The notes beneath the pieces are model-generated. The model was not told where the DNA came from. It did not search any database and was given only the letters and a program-made list of their open reading frames with translations. Positions 1-5,817 of a stretch of 8,943 bases of DNA are shown piece after piece. A program made the position numbers and the translations under genes. Origin of the DNA: an uncultured Pelolinea sp. (lineage in GTDB: Bacteria > Chloroflexota > Anaerolineae > Anaerolineales > Anaerolineaceae); the NCBI GenBank assembly GCA_937902055.1, contig CALGUJ010000390.1, positions 1-8,943 on the forward strand, read 5' to 3'. The stretch's first letter is position 1, and the number at the start of each line of letters is the position of its first letter.

Positions 1-155
1 TTTGGGGCTGGAACAAGTTCAATGCAACCACATCCAATGAAGGCGCTATTGCCAACACCGGGGTTACGCGCGTCGTTTTCACGATCCTGAAATTCGTCAC
101 CCCCATTCTGGTCGCGATCATCTTGTTGACCGGCCTGAAGATCATCCAGTTCTAA
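1..155 (+). CDS. C-terminal fragment of a membrane protein, probably a sodium-dependent (NSS/SNF family) transporter
   Basis: Only the last 50 codons are present; the gene starts before the window. The reading frame opens at base 3 and ends at TAA 153-155. The fragment begins with a short polar stretch starting WGWNKF, followed by a single strongly hydrophobic helix (LKFVTPILVAIILLTG) and a five-residue tail. A final transmembrane helix with a Pro after an aromatic/Lys-rich start resembles the last helix of bacterial neurotransmitter:sodium symporter family proteins, which take up amino acids or similar solutes with Na+. That assignment rests on a short tail and is a guess; any polytopic transporter ending in a helix could look similar. 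An intrinsic terminator follows 24 bases downstream, so this is the last gene of its transcript. Confidence 0.5.
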   Translation, partial: WGWNKFNATTSNEGAIANTGVTRVVFTILKFVTPILVAIILLTGLKIIQF

Positions 156-178
156 TTTCTGTTGAATTTCCACACAGG

Positions 179-211
179 CAGGATTGCGTATTAGACGCAA
201 TCCTGTTTTTT
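179..211 (+). terminator. Intrinsic terminator after the transporter gene
   Basis: An 11-bp perfect stem (179-189 with 195-205, core GGATTGCGT/ACGCAATCC) with a five-base loop ATTAG is followed directly by six T residues (206-211). This is a textbook rho-independent terminator for the gene ending at 155. Confidence 0.9.
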
Positions 212-254
212 AATGGATAAATGGAAACCTGAAAATCTTTCCTGCGTATACAGA

Positions 255-260
255 TATAAT
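255..260 (+). promoter_or_regulatory. Candidate -10 element (TATAAT) upstream of the PspC gene
   Basis: A perfect TATAAT hexamer lies 26 bases before the ATG at 287, within an AT-rich stretch after the terminator. No good -35 box is seen at 16-18 bases; CTGAAA at 229-234 matches TTGACA at four positions but sits 20 bases away. It would give a leader of about 20 bases. Confidence 0.45.
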
Positions 261-286
261 AAAAAACCAATTCATTTGAGGTAATC

Positions 287-730
287 ATGAGCAAAAGACT
301 GTATCGCGTAGAAAATGGCCGCGTTTTGGGCGGCGTTTGCGGCGGATTGGGCGAGTATATCGGCATTGATCCGCTATTTTTGAGAATCTTCTTCGTCCTG
401 TGGACGATCATGGGCGAGCTCTCGGTCCTGGCCTATTTGATCCTGTGGGTGATCATCCCGCGGGAGGGCAGCACGGAAGCTTTCCGTTCGGAAGATCTGG
501 GAATCCGCATCCGCCAACTGGGGCAGGAGATTGGAATGGTCTTTCACGAACCCAGCCGGCAATTGGTGATCTACGCCGGGGTCGGCCTGATCGGCTGGGG
601 CGTGTATTACCTGCTTCAGCGATTGGGATTGACCTGGTTTCCATTTGAATACAGTTGGTATATCTGGCCGGTTATCCTGATCCTGGCCGGCGCTTTCGTA
701 TTGTACAAATCCCTCGCCGGGCGTAAATAA
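287..730 (+). CDS. PspC-domain membrane protein
   Basis: A 147-residue protein. Residues 1-60 form a PspC domain: an N-terminal KRLYR, then GGVCGGLGEYIGIDP, then a hydrophobic segment and the VIIPRE end typical of the family. Two further hydrophobic segments lie at roughly 95-112 and 121-140, ending in a basic tail (GRK). PspC proteins are inner-membrane proteins; in Enterobacteria PspC senses envelope stress with PspB. Stand-alone copies with extra C-terminal helices are common in Gram-positives and Chloroflexota, and their role there is mostly undefined. No pspA, pspB or pspF homologue is seen nearby, so a link to a phage-shock response is not supported by context. The ATG start has GAGG at 278-281, five bases upstream. 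The gene lies between two terminators and is probably transcribed alone. Confidence 0.9.
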   Translation: MSKRLYRVENGRVLGGVCGGLGEYIGIDPLFLRIFFVLWTIMGELSVLAYLILWVIIPREGSTEAFRSEDLGIRIRQLGQEIGMVFHEPSRQLVIYAGVGLIGWGVYYLLQRLGLTWFPFEYSWYIWPVILILAGAFVLYKSLAGRK

Positions 731-737
731 ATCAAGG

Positions 738-767
738 CCCCTCCAACCGATTGAGGGGGGCAATCGG
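738..767 (+). promoter_or_regulatory. Two overlapping, mutually exclusive hairpins after the PspC gene
   Basis: Hairpin A pairs CCCCT(c)CAA (738-746, one bulged C) with TTGAGGGG (751-758) around a CCGA loop. Hairpin B pairs CCGATTG (747-753) with CAATCGG (761-767). They share bases 747-753, so only one can form. Neither is followed by a T run. The G-rich arm (753-760) also has the look of a Shine-Dalgarno site seven bases before an ATG at 768. Confidence 0.4.
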
Positions 768-848
768 ATGAAAGGGCAACTTCATGATAACACGTTCGCA
801 TCCACCCGGCAATATACGAAAACTCAAAACCCGATTACGATTGGTTAA
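768..848 (+). other. Possible 26-residue leader ORF before the SIMPL gene
   Basis: ATG at 768 opens a 26-codon frame (starting MKGQLHD) that ends at TAA 846-848, inside the 3' arm of the hairpin at 830-853. A G-rich run (GAGGGGGG, 753-760) lies seven bases before the ATG, a good spacing for ribosome binding. The peptide has no run of one amino acid of the kind used in classical amino-acid attenuators and no signal-peptide look. Reading it as a leader peptide is inference; a chance ORF of this size is quite possible. Confidence 0.25.
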
Positions 849-863
849 TCGGGAACTTTTTTT
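830..863 (+). terminator. Terminator-like hairpin upstream of the SIMPL gene
   Basis: An eight-bp perfect stem CCCGATTA (830-837) with TAATCGGG (846-853), loop of eight bases, then AAC and seven T residues (857-863). It could end the PspC transcript or, since it lies 47 bases before the next start codon, act as an attenuator for the SIMPL gene. The three-base gap before the T run weakens it slightly. Confidence 0.7.
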
Positions 864-899
864 CAGCATAAACGTTATAAGAGCATAATAATATCTATT

Positions 900-904
900 G
901 GAGG
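900..904 (+). promoter_or_regulatory. Shine-Dalgarno site that fixes the SIMPL start
   Basis: GGAGG at 900-904 is five bases before ATG 910. An in-frame TTG at 898 overlaps this site and would be an unlikely start, so the ATG is preferred. Confidence 0.85.
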
Positions 905-909
905 AACAC

Positions 910-1632
910 ATGAAAAGAAATACCATGATTTTGGCAGGATTGATCACGGTCGCGTTGTTTTTGGCTGCTTGCGCACCGGCAGTTTCAACAAGCGCGGGCG
1001 AACCCGCCCGGCAAATAGTTGTAACCGGGAATGGAGTCGTCTATGTCGTTCCCGATCTGGCCTACATCAACGTCGGTGTGCATTCGACCGGCGACAGCGT
1101 TGGTGAAGCAATGGACGCGAACAAAGCCCAGGCGACTGCTATCAAGGATACTTTGGTGGCCCAGGGAGTGGCGGAAGGCGATATTCAAACTTCCAGCTTC
1201 AACGTATACCCTCAATCCGATTACGATTTCCAGGGCGCGGTGACCCGCAACTATTTCTCGGTGGATAACACCGTCTACGTGACTGTCCGCGATCTGGATA
1301 AACTGGGCGCCATCCTGGACGCGGTTGCGGCCAGCGGTGCGAACAATATCTACGGTATCACCTTTGATGTTACCGACAAAACCACCGCGCAAACCTCCGC
1401 GCGCAAGATAGCCGTCGATTCTGCCATGGCGCAGGCCAAGGAATTGGCGGAAGCCGCGGGCGTGGGCGCTGGTGAGATCCTGTCGATCTCTTCGTCCTAC
1501 AGTTATCCGTCATATGGTTATGGATATGGCATGGGGGGCGGGGGCGGCGCCGAATATGCCGCGTCCGTGCCGATCGCTGCCGGCCAAATCCAGGTTACGG
1601 CAGACGTGACCATGACTTTCGCCATCGAGTAA
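910..1632 (+). CDS. SIMPL-domain (DUF541) lipoprotein
   Basis: A 240-residue secreted lipoprotein. Residues 1-20 form a signal peptide (KR near the start, then a hydrophobic core) ending in the lipobox LAAC, with the lipidated Cys at 21. The SIMPL/DUF541 fold covers about residues 35-240: a starting strand with VTGNGVV, VPDLAYINVGV, the helix DANKAQATAIKDTL, the GDIQTSSFNVYPQ motif, and a closing VTADVTMTFAIE strand. The family includes E. coli YggE and mouse SIMPL; bacterial members are envelope proteins linked to oxidative-stress tolerance, with no known enzymatic activity. Before the last strands is a Tyr/Ser/Gly-rich low-complexity loop with a run of Gly (around bases 1493-1550), a place where the family varies. 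The start at 910 is set by GGAGG; starting at the TTG 898 would add four residues before the signal peptide. A strong terminator follows. Confidence 0.9.
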   Translation: MKRNTMILAGLITVALFLAACAPAVSTSAGEPARQIVVTGNGVVYVVPDLAYINVGVHSTGDSVGEAMDANKAQATAIKDTLVAQGVAEGDIQTSSFNVYPQSDYDFQGAVTRNYFSVDNTVYVTVRDLDKLGAILDAVAASGANNIYGITFDVTDKTTAQTSARKIAVDSAMAQAKELAEAAGVGAGEILSISSSYSYPSYGYGYGMGGGGGAEYAASVPIAAGQIQVTADVTMTFAIE

Positions 1633-1635
1633 TCG

Positions 1636-1669
1636 AAAAACCGGCCGGAATTCCCGGCCGGTCTTTTTT
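1636..1669. terminator. Bidirectional intrinsic terminator between the SIMPL gene and cdsA
   Basis: A nine-bp GC-rich perfect stem (1640-1648 with 1654-1662, ACCGGCCGG/CCGGCCGGT) with loop AATTC. On the + strand it is followed by C and six T (1664-1669); on the minus strand the A run at 1636-1640 gives a five-base T tract. It can close the SIMPL transcript and the convergent frr-uppS-cdsA transcript. Confidence 0.85.
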
Positions 1670-1691
1670 CGAGATGAATCGCGATAGTTAT

Positions 1692-1711
1692 TGCGGGCAG
1701 GGATGCCCGCA
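1692..1711. terminator. Hairpin immediately after the cdsA stop codon
   Basis: An eight-bp perfect stem TGCGGGCA (1692-1699) with TGCCCGCA (1704-1711) and a four-base loop lies four bases beyond the cdsA stop. On the minus strand no T run follows, so it may protect the 3' end of the mRNA while the hairpin at 1636-1669 does the terminating. On the + strand it is followed by an AT-rich stretch (ATATTTTATTTATT). Confidence 0.5.
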
Positions 1712-1715
1712 TATT

Positions 1716-2540
1716 TTATTTATTCAGAAACAGGATCAATAAATAGCTGATGACACCGGCGATCAGCCAGGTATCGATGCGATCCAGCACCCCGCCGTGG
1801 CCGGGAATGAGATTGCCGGTATTTTTTACGCCGAATTGGCGCTTGAAGATGCTTTTGGTGAAATCACCCAAAGGACAGAGCGCGCCAACGATCAGTCCGA
1901 TCCAAAGCCCCTGCATGCCGTTGAAAGCGGGATTGTAACCGGCCAGCAGCAACCCGGTTCCCCAGCCAACCAGCATGGATGTGGCTACGCCTCCCAGATA
2001 TCCTTCAAAGGTTTTGTTGGGGCTTAAATGCGGGGCGATCTTGTGCTTTCCCCACAGGCTGCCGATGCCGAAAGCGCCGATATCGCTGATGCCGGCGGGC
2101 AGGATGCACTGGAGCAGCCAGAAGAGTCCGGCCGGCAGAAAACGCAACCTGACCAGAAAGAGACCGCTGAAGGCGATATAAGCCACACCCCCCAGGCTGG
2201 CAGCCAGGTCGATCGCGGCAGTGGCGGGGTGGCGGCTGTAAGTGGCTGTGTGAAAAACCATGATGGCAATCACAACCAGGCTGAAAGCTGCCAGGCTGTA
2301 TGCGGGATCAGCGAATTGCCCGCTGAGCGCGATTAACAACGTTCCTGCGATCAAGATGGTCCTGGCGGGGGCATACCCGCCTTTCTCAAACAAGCGGACG
2401 TATTCCCATACGGCGATGGAAAGGATCAAACCCAACCCGGCGGCATAGATCCAGCCGCCGGCGTAAATCAGCGCCAGTCCGATGGCAATGATCACCGCGC
2501 CGCTCAGGATGCGTTTACCCAGCATATTGTTGTTTTTCAT
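1716..2540 (-). CDS. cdsA: Phosphatidate cytidylyltransferase (CDP-diacylglycerol synthase)
   Basis: CdsA joins CTP and phosphatidic acid to give CDP-diacylglycerol, the precursor of the membrane phospholipids; it is an integral membrane enzyme. From the ATG at 2540 the protein has 274 residues with about eight hydrophobic segments. The family signature is at the C-terminus: Ser230, Lys233-Arg234, Lys239-Asn240, then PGHGG 246-250 and Asp253-Arg254...Asp256. The signature normally has Lys-Asp where this protein has Lys-Asn (codon AAT at 1823-1821), and the preceding GD-x-x-E-S is here GDFTKS. The rest, including the KR and PGHGG-LDR-D elements, is intact. The start is uncertain: TTG at 2561 has AGAGG four bases upstream, ATG 2540 has GGAAG too close, and ATG 2525 has no good site. 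All overlap the end of uppS, so translation is probably coupled to it. Last gene of frr-uppS-cdsA. Confidence 0.92.
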   Translation of the reverse strand: MKNNNMLGKRILSGAVIIAIGLALIYAGGWIYAAGLGLILSIAVWEYVRLFEKGGYAPARTILIAGTLLIALSGQFADPAYSLAAFSLVVIAIMVFHTATYSRHPATAAIDLAASLGGVAYIAFSGLFLVRLRFLPAGLFWLLQCILPAGISDIGAFGIGSLWGKHKIAPHLSPNKTFEGYLGGVATSMLVGWGTGLLLAGYNPAFNGMQGLWIGLIVGALCPLGDFTKSIFKRQFGVKNTGNLIPGHGGVLDRIDTWLIAGVISYLLILFLNK

Positions 2541-3264
2541 CTTCCGGTTTGCGTTTCCCAAAACGCCTCTCGCGGGAGGCGTAAGACTCCAGAGCTTGCC
2601 GCAAGCTTTCCTTGTCGAAATCCGGCCACAAGGTATCGGTAAAAAACCATTCGGCGTATGCGCTTTGCCATAGCAGGAAGTTGGAGGTGCGCATCTCGCC
2701 CGACGTCCGGATCATCAGATCGGGGTCGGGGATGCCGCGGGTGAACATATAGCTGCCGAGCAGTTTCTCGTCCACATCCTCGGGTTTTACATGATCTTTC
2801 AACATTTTTTGCACGGCAGCCACGACTTCGTCCCGACCGCCGTAATTCCAGGCGATGATCAGGGTGATGGTCTTGTTATCACGGGTAAGTTCCAGCGCAT
2901 TTTTGATCTTTTCGCGGGAAAGCGGGTCCAGTTGTTCCAGACGCCCGATGTGCAGCAGGTGAACGCCTTTTTCGTGAAGTTCGCCGATGCGGTCATCCAG
3001 CATTTCTCCCAATAACTGCATCAAGCCTTGCACTTCATCCGAAGGCCTTTTCCAGTTTTCGGTGGAGAAAGCGTATACGGTCAAAAATTCAATACCGAAT
3101 TCGATGCAGGCGTCGATCACCCTGCGGATATTATCGGTGCCGGCGCGGTGGCCGGCCATGCGCGGCAACAGCCGGGCTTTTGCCCAGCGGCCGTTGCCAT
3201 CCATAATGATACCGATGTGCCGCGGCTTTGGCCCGGAAAACGGCTCGTTTTTTGGTTCAGTCAT
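2515..3264 (-). CDS. uppS: Isoprenyl transferase (undecaprenyl diphosphate synthase, UppS/IspU type)
   Basis: A cis-prenyltransferase that adds isopentenyl units to farnesyl diphosphate to make the C55 lipid carrier for peptidoglycan and other envelope glycans; it acts at the cytoplasmic face of the membrane. At 249 residues the length is normal. Conserved regions are complete: HIGIIMDGNGRWAK (16-29) with catalytic Asp22 and the diphosphate-binding GNGR, then YAFSTENWKRP, NYGGRDE, and near the C-terminus DPDLMIRTSGE with SNFLLWQSAYAEWFF and WPDF. The start ATG is eight bases after the frr stop; the nearest GGAG is 14 bases upstream, inside the last codons of frr, so translation probably depends on ribosomes arriving from frr. 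The 3' end overlaps cdsA. The chain length of the product cannot be read from sequence, so C55 is assumed from the family. Confidence 0.95.
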   Translation of the reverse strand: MTEPKNEPFSGPKPRHIGIIMDGNGRWAKARLLPRMAGHRAGTDNIRRVIDACIEFGIEFLTVYAFSTENWKRPSDEVQGLMQLLGEMLDDRIGELHEKGVHLLHIGRLEQLDPLSREKIKNALELTRDNKTITLIIAWNYGGRDEVVAAVQKMLKDHVKPEDVDEKLLGSYMFTRGIPDPDLMIRTSGEMRTSNFLLWQSAYAEWFFTDTLWPDFDKESLRQALESYASRERRFGKRKPEDEKQQYAG

Positions 3265-3272
3265 TCGGGGGC

Positions 3273-3830
3273 TTAGATCTCCATGATCTCTTGATCTTTT
3301 TTCTTGCCGATCTCGCCGATCTCTTCAATGATCTTGTCGGTCAGCTTCTGAATCTCTTCTTCGCCGGTTTTCATATCGTCTTCGGAGATCAATTTGGCTT
3401 CTTTGAATTCCTGCAGATCTTTGTTGGTATCGCGCCGGACATTGCGGACGGAGATGCGGGCTTCTTCGAGGCGGTTATTAACAAATTTGGTCAATTCGCG
3501 CCGGCGTTCTTCCGTCAGGGGGGGCATGTTCAACCGGATTGATTTGCCGTCGTTCATGGGGGTGATACCCAATTCCGAAGCCAGGATTGCTTTTTCAATA
3601 TCCTTGACGGTCGTCGGATCGAAGGGTTTGATCAAAAGCTGGCGCGGTTCGGGCACGCTGATGCTGGCCAATTGCATCAAGGGCACGGGCGAACCGTAAT
3701 ATTCTACGGAAATCTTTTCGACCAGCGCGGGGGTTGCGCGCCCGGTGCGCACTCCAGCCAGGTCTTCCTGCAAAGACAGGATGGCGCTGTGCATTCTTTT
3801 TTCTGCATCGGAAATGGCTTCTTTTATCAT
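3273..3830 (-). CDS. frr: Ribosome recycling factor
   Basis: RRF works with EF-G to split the post-termination ribosome from mRNA and tRNA; it is cytoplasmic and usually essential. From ATG 3830 the protein has 185 residues, the standard length. Family hallmarks are present: the RTGRATP element in the first helix, YYGSPVPLMQLASISVPEPRQ (two adjacent stretches in the hinge and domain II region), the NDGKSIRLNMPPLTEERR region, and the helix-III NVRRD element that contacts 23S rRNA. The start is fixed by AGGAGG five bases upstream; an in-frame ATG at 3851 would add seven residues and has no such site. It is the first gene of frr-uppS-cdsA. In many bacteria tsf and pyrH precede frr, but here a short divergent gene does, so frr must have its own promoter in 3841-3950. 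Confidence 0.96.
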   Translation of the reverse strand: MIKEAISDAEKRMHSAILSLQEDLAGVRTGRATPALVEKISVEYYGSPVPLMQLASISVPEPRQLLIKPFDPTTVKDIEKAILASELGITPMNDGKSIRLNMPPLTEERRRELTKFVNNRLEEARISVRNVRRDTNKDLQEFKEAKLISEDDMKTGEEEIQKLTDKIIEEIGEIGKKKDQEIMEI

Positions 3831-3835
3831 GTCAA

Positions 3836-3841
3836 CCTCCT
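3836..3841 (-). promoter_or_regulatory. Shine-Dalgarno site that fixes the frr start
   Basis: AGGAGG on the minus strand lies five bases before ATG 3830. It excludes the longer ATG start at 3851. Confidence 0.9.
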
Positions 3842-3930
3842 GGATTATCAAAGCGAGCGATATTCATTCAACGGGTTAAGCATACCTTAAATGGTTTGAA
3901 AATTCCATGTTTCAGTGGGATAAAAGTAGG

Positions 3931-3959
3931 TTGGAATAATAGAACATATATGCTATAAT
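3931..3959 (+). promoter_or_regulatory. Near-consensus sigma-70/sigma-A promoter with extended -10
   Basis: TTGGAA (3931-3936) and TATAAT (3954-3959) are separated by 17 bases, and TGC precedes the -10 hexamer (extended -10). The predicted start of transcription, about seven bases after the -10, is near 3966, which is also the first base of the AAGGA ribosome-binding site of the gene at 3977. This is the best promoter match in the window. Confidence 0.75.
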
Positions 3960-3976
3960 CTAGGCAAGGATTTGAT

Positions 3977-4201
3977 ATGGATAACGGCATGCTTTGGTAT
4001 GACAACCAAACCGGAATAAAGGCTGAATCACGCTTGCAGCGCGCCGTGGATTACTTTATCGGCAAGTATGGACACCCGCCATTATGCTGTTTTGTCCATC
4101 CCGACATGGTCGCGCAGCCGATGGAATTGAGCGGCCACGTCAAAGTGATCCCCAATGAACGCATCCTGAAAAATCACATTTGGCTTGAAATCGGAGATTA
4201 A
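3977..4201 (+). CDS. Small conserved-looking protein of unknown function
   Basis: A 74-residue soluble protein that I cannot assign to a named family. It begins MDNGMLWYDN, has a predicted amphipathic helix (about 18-31) ending in KYGHPP, then a CCFVHPDM segment with two adjacent Cys and a His, and a short C-terminal half ending HIWLEIGD. No signal peptide, membrane segment or zinc-ribbon cysteine pair is seen. The general pattern (LWYDN, RA--Y---KYG--P, CFVHP, final HIWL) reminds me of short hypothetical proteins in Anaerolineae, but this is memory, not a search. Evidence that it is a real gene: AAGGA six bases before the ATG, a near-consensus promoter just upstream, its position in a gap between two minus-strand blocks, and no competing ORF. 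It is transcribed divergently from frr. Confidence 0.75.
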   Translation: MDNGMLWYDNQTGIKAESRLQRAVDYFIGKYGHPPLCCFVHPDMVAQPMELSGHVKVIPNERILKNHIWLEIGD

Positions 4202-4211
4202 TAAACCAGAG

Positions 4212-4229
4212 GCGGGTTATTTATCCCGC
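4212..4229. terminator. Small hairpin between two convergent genes
   Basis: A five-bp GC stem GCGGG (4212-4216) with CCCGC (4225-4229) and an eight-base AT loop lies between the stop of the 74-codon gene (4201) and that of the ParB-like gene; the latter's TAA (4219-4217) is inside the loop. T-rich but not T-run sequence follows on both strands, so it is a weak terminator candidate. Confidence 0.4.
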
Positions 4230-5149
4230 GGATTTAATATTTTGCGGATTCGACTGCGTAATCCGCGCCACCATCCGGCCAGCCGCAGGACAAGGAAATG
4301 ATCGGTAAAATGCCGAGCGGCTTCTTCGAAGGAAATCTCACGTTTGTAATTGGCCTGCAAGTATGCCAGGTGTTCGATGATCCATAGATACAGGTCGGCT
4401 TCTGTGCGTCTGGGGAAATGCTCCAGAATTTTGCGCTGGCGGATGATGGCCGCCATGGGCGCGTAAATATTATCGTACCAGTTGCAGACCGCTTGCGGAT
4501 AAGCGATTTCCTGCTTCAGGCGCTGGCTGTTGTAATAATTATGAACGGCGATGTGGTCCAGCAGTTTTTCGTATTGCCCGACCAGAGAAAGCCGGATATC
4601 CGCCTGCGGGCGCAGTTCGCGGATGCGGGTTTGTTGTTCAAAGGTGGCGCGCTCCTGCTTCAACAACACTTCATACCAATCGAACTTGCCCTCCAACGGA
4701 AAAGGAATCTGCAATTCGATCACGTGCGCGTCGATGAACACCTGGCCCCTTTCCCGCGCCACTGAAACGCGGTGGTTTCCGTCGATCACGAAATAAAAAG
4801 CGCCGAGCTTGTAGACTTCCACCGGCGGCAGGTATTCCCCTTGCATGTAAACCCGGTCGATATTTTCCCAGCGCCGCCGGGTGAACGTTTGGCGCGGGAG
4901 GAAGCTGTCGTCGAAATCCTGGTAGCGGTTGAGGCTGCCGATGATCTTTTCGATCTCAATCTCCTGCATTCCCATGTCGCGCTGGTTTTGAATGTCCAGA
5001 TTGCGGCGCAATTCGTTGAACGATATCAACCCCCCCTGTTTCTGGGTCAACCGGTTTAGTATTGCGCGCATGAATCCTTTTTTGTAGGCCTGTTCGAAAT
5101 CCAGGCTGGCCATGCGCTCAAAATAGGTGCGGTCGTTTTCGCTGCTCAT
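4217..5149 (-). CDS. ParB/sulfiredoxin-like fold protein, function unknown
   Basis: A 310-residue soluble protein. The middle part (about 100-150) has a ParB N-terminal-like signature: a PPVEVYKLG strand, then FVIDGNHRVSVAR with the Asp-Gly-Asn-His-Arg motif at 123-127 in the place where ParB and sulfiredoxin relatives have GERR or GCHR. This fold binds nucleotides in several families. Residues 1-95 are helical and rich in charged residues; residues 205-265 contain WYDNIYAP and RRTEADLYLWIIEHLAYL, which resembles the C-terminal part of DUF4032 proteins, an uncertain match. The C-terminus is basic (WWRGLRSRIRK). Similar proteins are sometimes labelled transcriptional regulators, but I see no helix-turn-helix. 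The ATG is two bases after the metallophosphoesterase stop, so the two are surely cotranscribed and likely coupled. Confidence 0.75.
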   Translation of the reverse strand: MSSENDRTYFERMASLDFEQAYKKGFMRAILNRLTQKQGGLISFNELRRNLDIQNQRDMGMQEIEIEKIIGSLNRYQDFDDSFLPRQTFTRRRWENIDRVYMQGEYLPPVEVYKLGAFYFVIDGNHRVSVARERGQVFIDAHVIELQIPFPLEGKFDWYEVLLKQERATFEQQTRIRELRPQADIRLSLVGQYEKLLDHIAVHNYYNSQRLKQEIAYPQAVCNWYDNIYAPMAAIIRQRKILEHFPRRTEADLYLWIIEHLAYLQANYKREISFEEAARHFTDHFLVLRLAGWWRGLRSRIRKILNPRDK

Positions 5150-5151
5150 TC

Positions 5152-5778
5152 TCAGAACTCGATGATCTGGTAGCCTGTCACGTTGATCACGTCGGTTTCC
5201 AGATATTTGGTCTTGATCCCGCTGCGGTTGAGATAATCGTGCGTGTGGCCGTGCAAGTGGTAGCGCGGGTGGAATACTTCCAGCAGCCAGCGAAAAGCTT
5301 TGATGCCCTGGTGCGGCAGGTCCAGCTGGTCATTGATCTTCCAGGGCGGCGCGTGCGTGACAAAAATATCGAGGTAGCGGTTGTATTGCAGGTAGTTCAT
5401 GAACAGGTGTGGAACCAGCCGGAAAACCTTCTGCCACATTTCGCCCTGCGTGTACTGATGCGGTCCGCGGTTGTAGAGTAAACTGCCCTCGATGCCTGCC
5501 AGGCAGACGCCTTCAGCAGTGCGCATGCTTTTCAGATGCAGGTTTCTACCTCCCTGGGGCGCGCTGGATTGGTGATGGTCGCTGATCTCTTCCTTGTGGG
5601 CGTGATTACCCCTGACGTAATACAAATCCTTGTTGGACATGCTGATGATGTATTCCAGGTAGTAATACGGCAGGTCCCCGCAACTGATCACAAAGTCGAT
5701 ATCCTTGAACCGCTCGCCCCCGATGGCATGGTAAATGTATTGCGATTCCTCATCGCTGACTGCAAGAATCTTGGTCAT
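5152..5778 (-). CDS. Calcineurin-like metallophosphoesterase
   Basis: A 208-residue cytoplasmic protein with the metallophosphoesterase fold: SDEES (Asp9), CGDLP (Asp35), RGNHA (Asn58-His59), VTHAPP, and HGHTHDY near the C-terminus. The family hydrolyses phosphate mono- or diesters with two metal ions; the substrate cannot be told from sequence. The first motif, usually DxH, is Asp9-Glu10-Glu11, so a normal metal ligand is replaced by an acidic residue, whereas the other four motifs are intact. I have the impression that small phosphoesterases with SDE at this place form their own subgroup. The start is ATG 5778, preceded by GGTG as a modest ribosome-binding site; an in-frame TTG at 5781 would add one residue. 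It lies 39 bases after acpS and two bases before the ParB-like gene. Confidence 0.88.
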   Translation of the reverse strand: MTKILAVSDEESQYIYHAIGGERFKDIDFVISCGDLPYYYLEYIISMSNKDLYYVRGNHAHKEEISDHHQSSAPQGGRNLHLKSMRTAEGVCLAGIEGSLLYNRGPHQYTQGEMWQKVFRLVPHLFMNYLQYNRYLDIFVTHAPPWKINDQLDLPHQGIKAFRWLLEVFHPRYHLHGHTHDYLNRSGIKTKYLETDVINVTGYQIIEF

Positions 5779-5789
5779 CAATTTACACC

Positions 5790-5805
5790 ACAGTTCGAAA
5801 AACTG
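5790..5805. repeat. Short inverted repeat between acpS and the phosphoesterase gene
   Basis: ACAGTT (5790-5795) and AACTGT (5800-5805) flank CGAA/TTCGA sequence, in the 39-base gap between the acpS stop and the phosphoesterase start. No T run follows on the minus strand. It may be a weak hairpin or a protein site; nothing more can be said. Confidence 0.3.
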
Positions 5806-5817
5806 TCATGCACCTCT

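Noticed and set aside
374..763. Minus-strand open frame of 129 codons opposite the PspC gene
   Set aside because: It is antisense to a recognisable PspC domain, and the translation has no family features.
876..889. TATAAG and CATAAT as -10 elements for the SIMPL gene
   Set aside because: The stretch is AT-rich, and neither has a -35 box at the right distance, so they cannot be told from chance.
1528..1548. G-rich run in the SIMPL gene as a possible G-quadruplex
   Set aside because: It encodes a run of glycine codons in a variable loop of the family, which explains it; there are no four regularly spaced G tracts.
3844..3871. Minus-strand TTGAAT and GATAAT with a 16-base spacer as the frr promoter
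   Set aside because: Transcription would begin within the frr Shine-Dalgarno site, leaving a truncated ribosome-binding site; the match is also only moderate. The real frr promoter was not identified.
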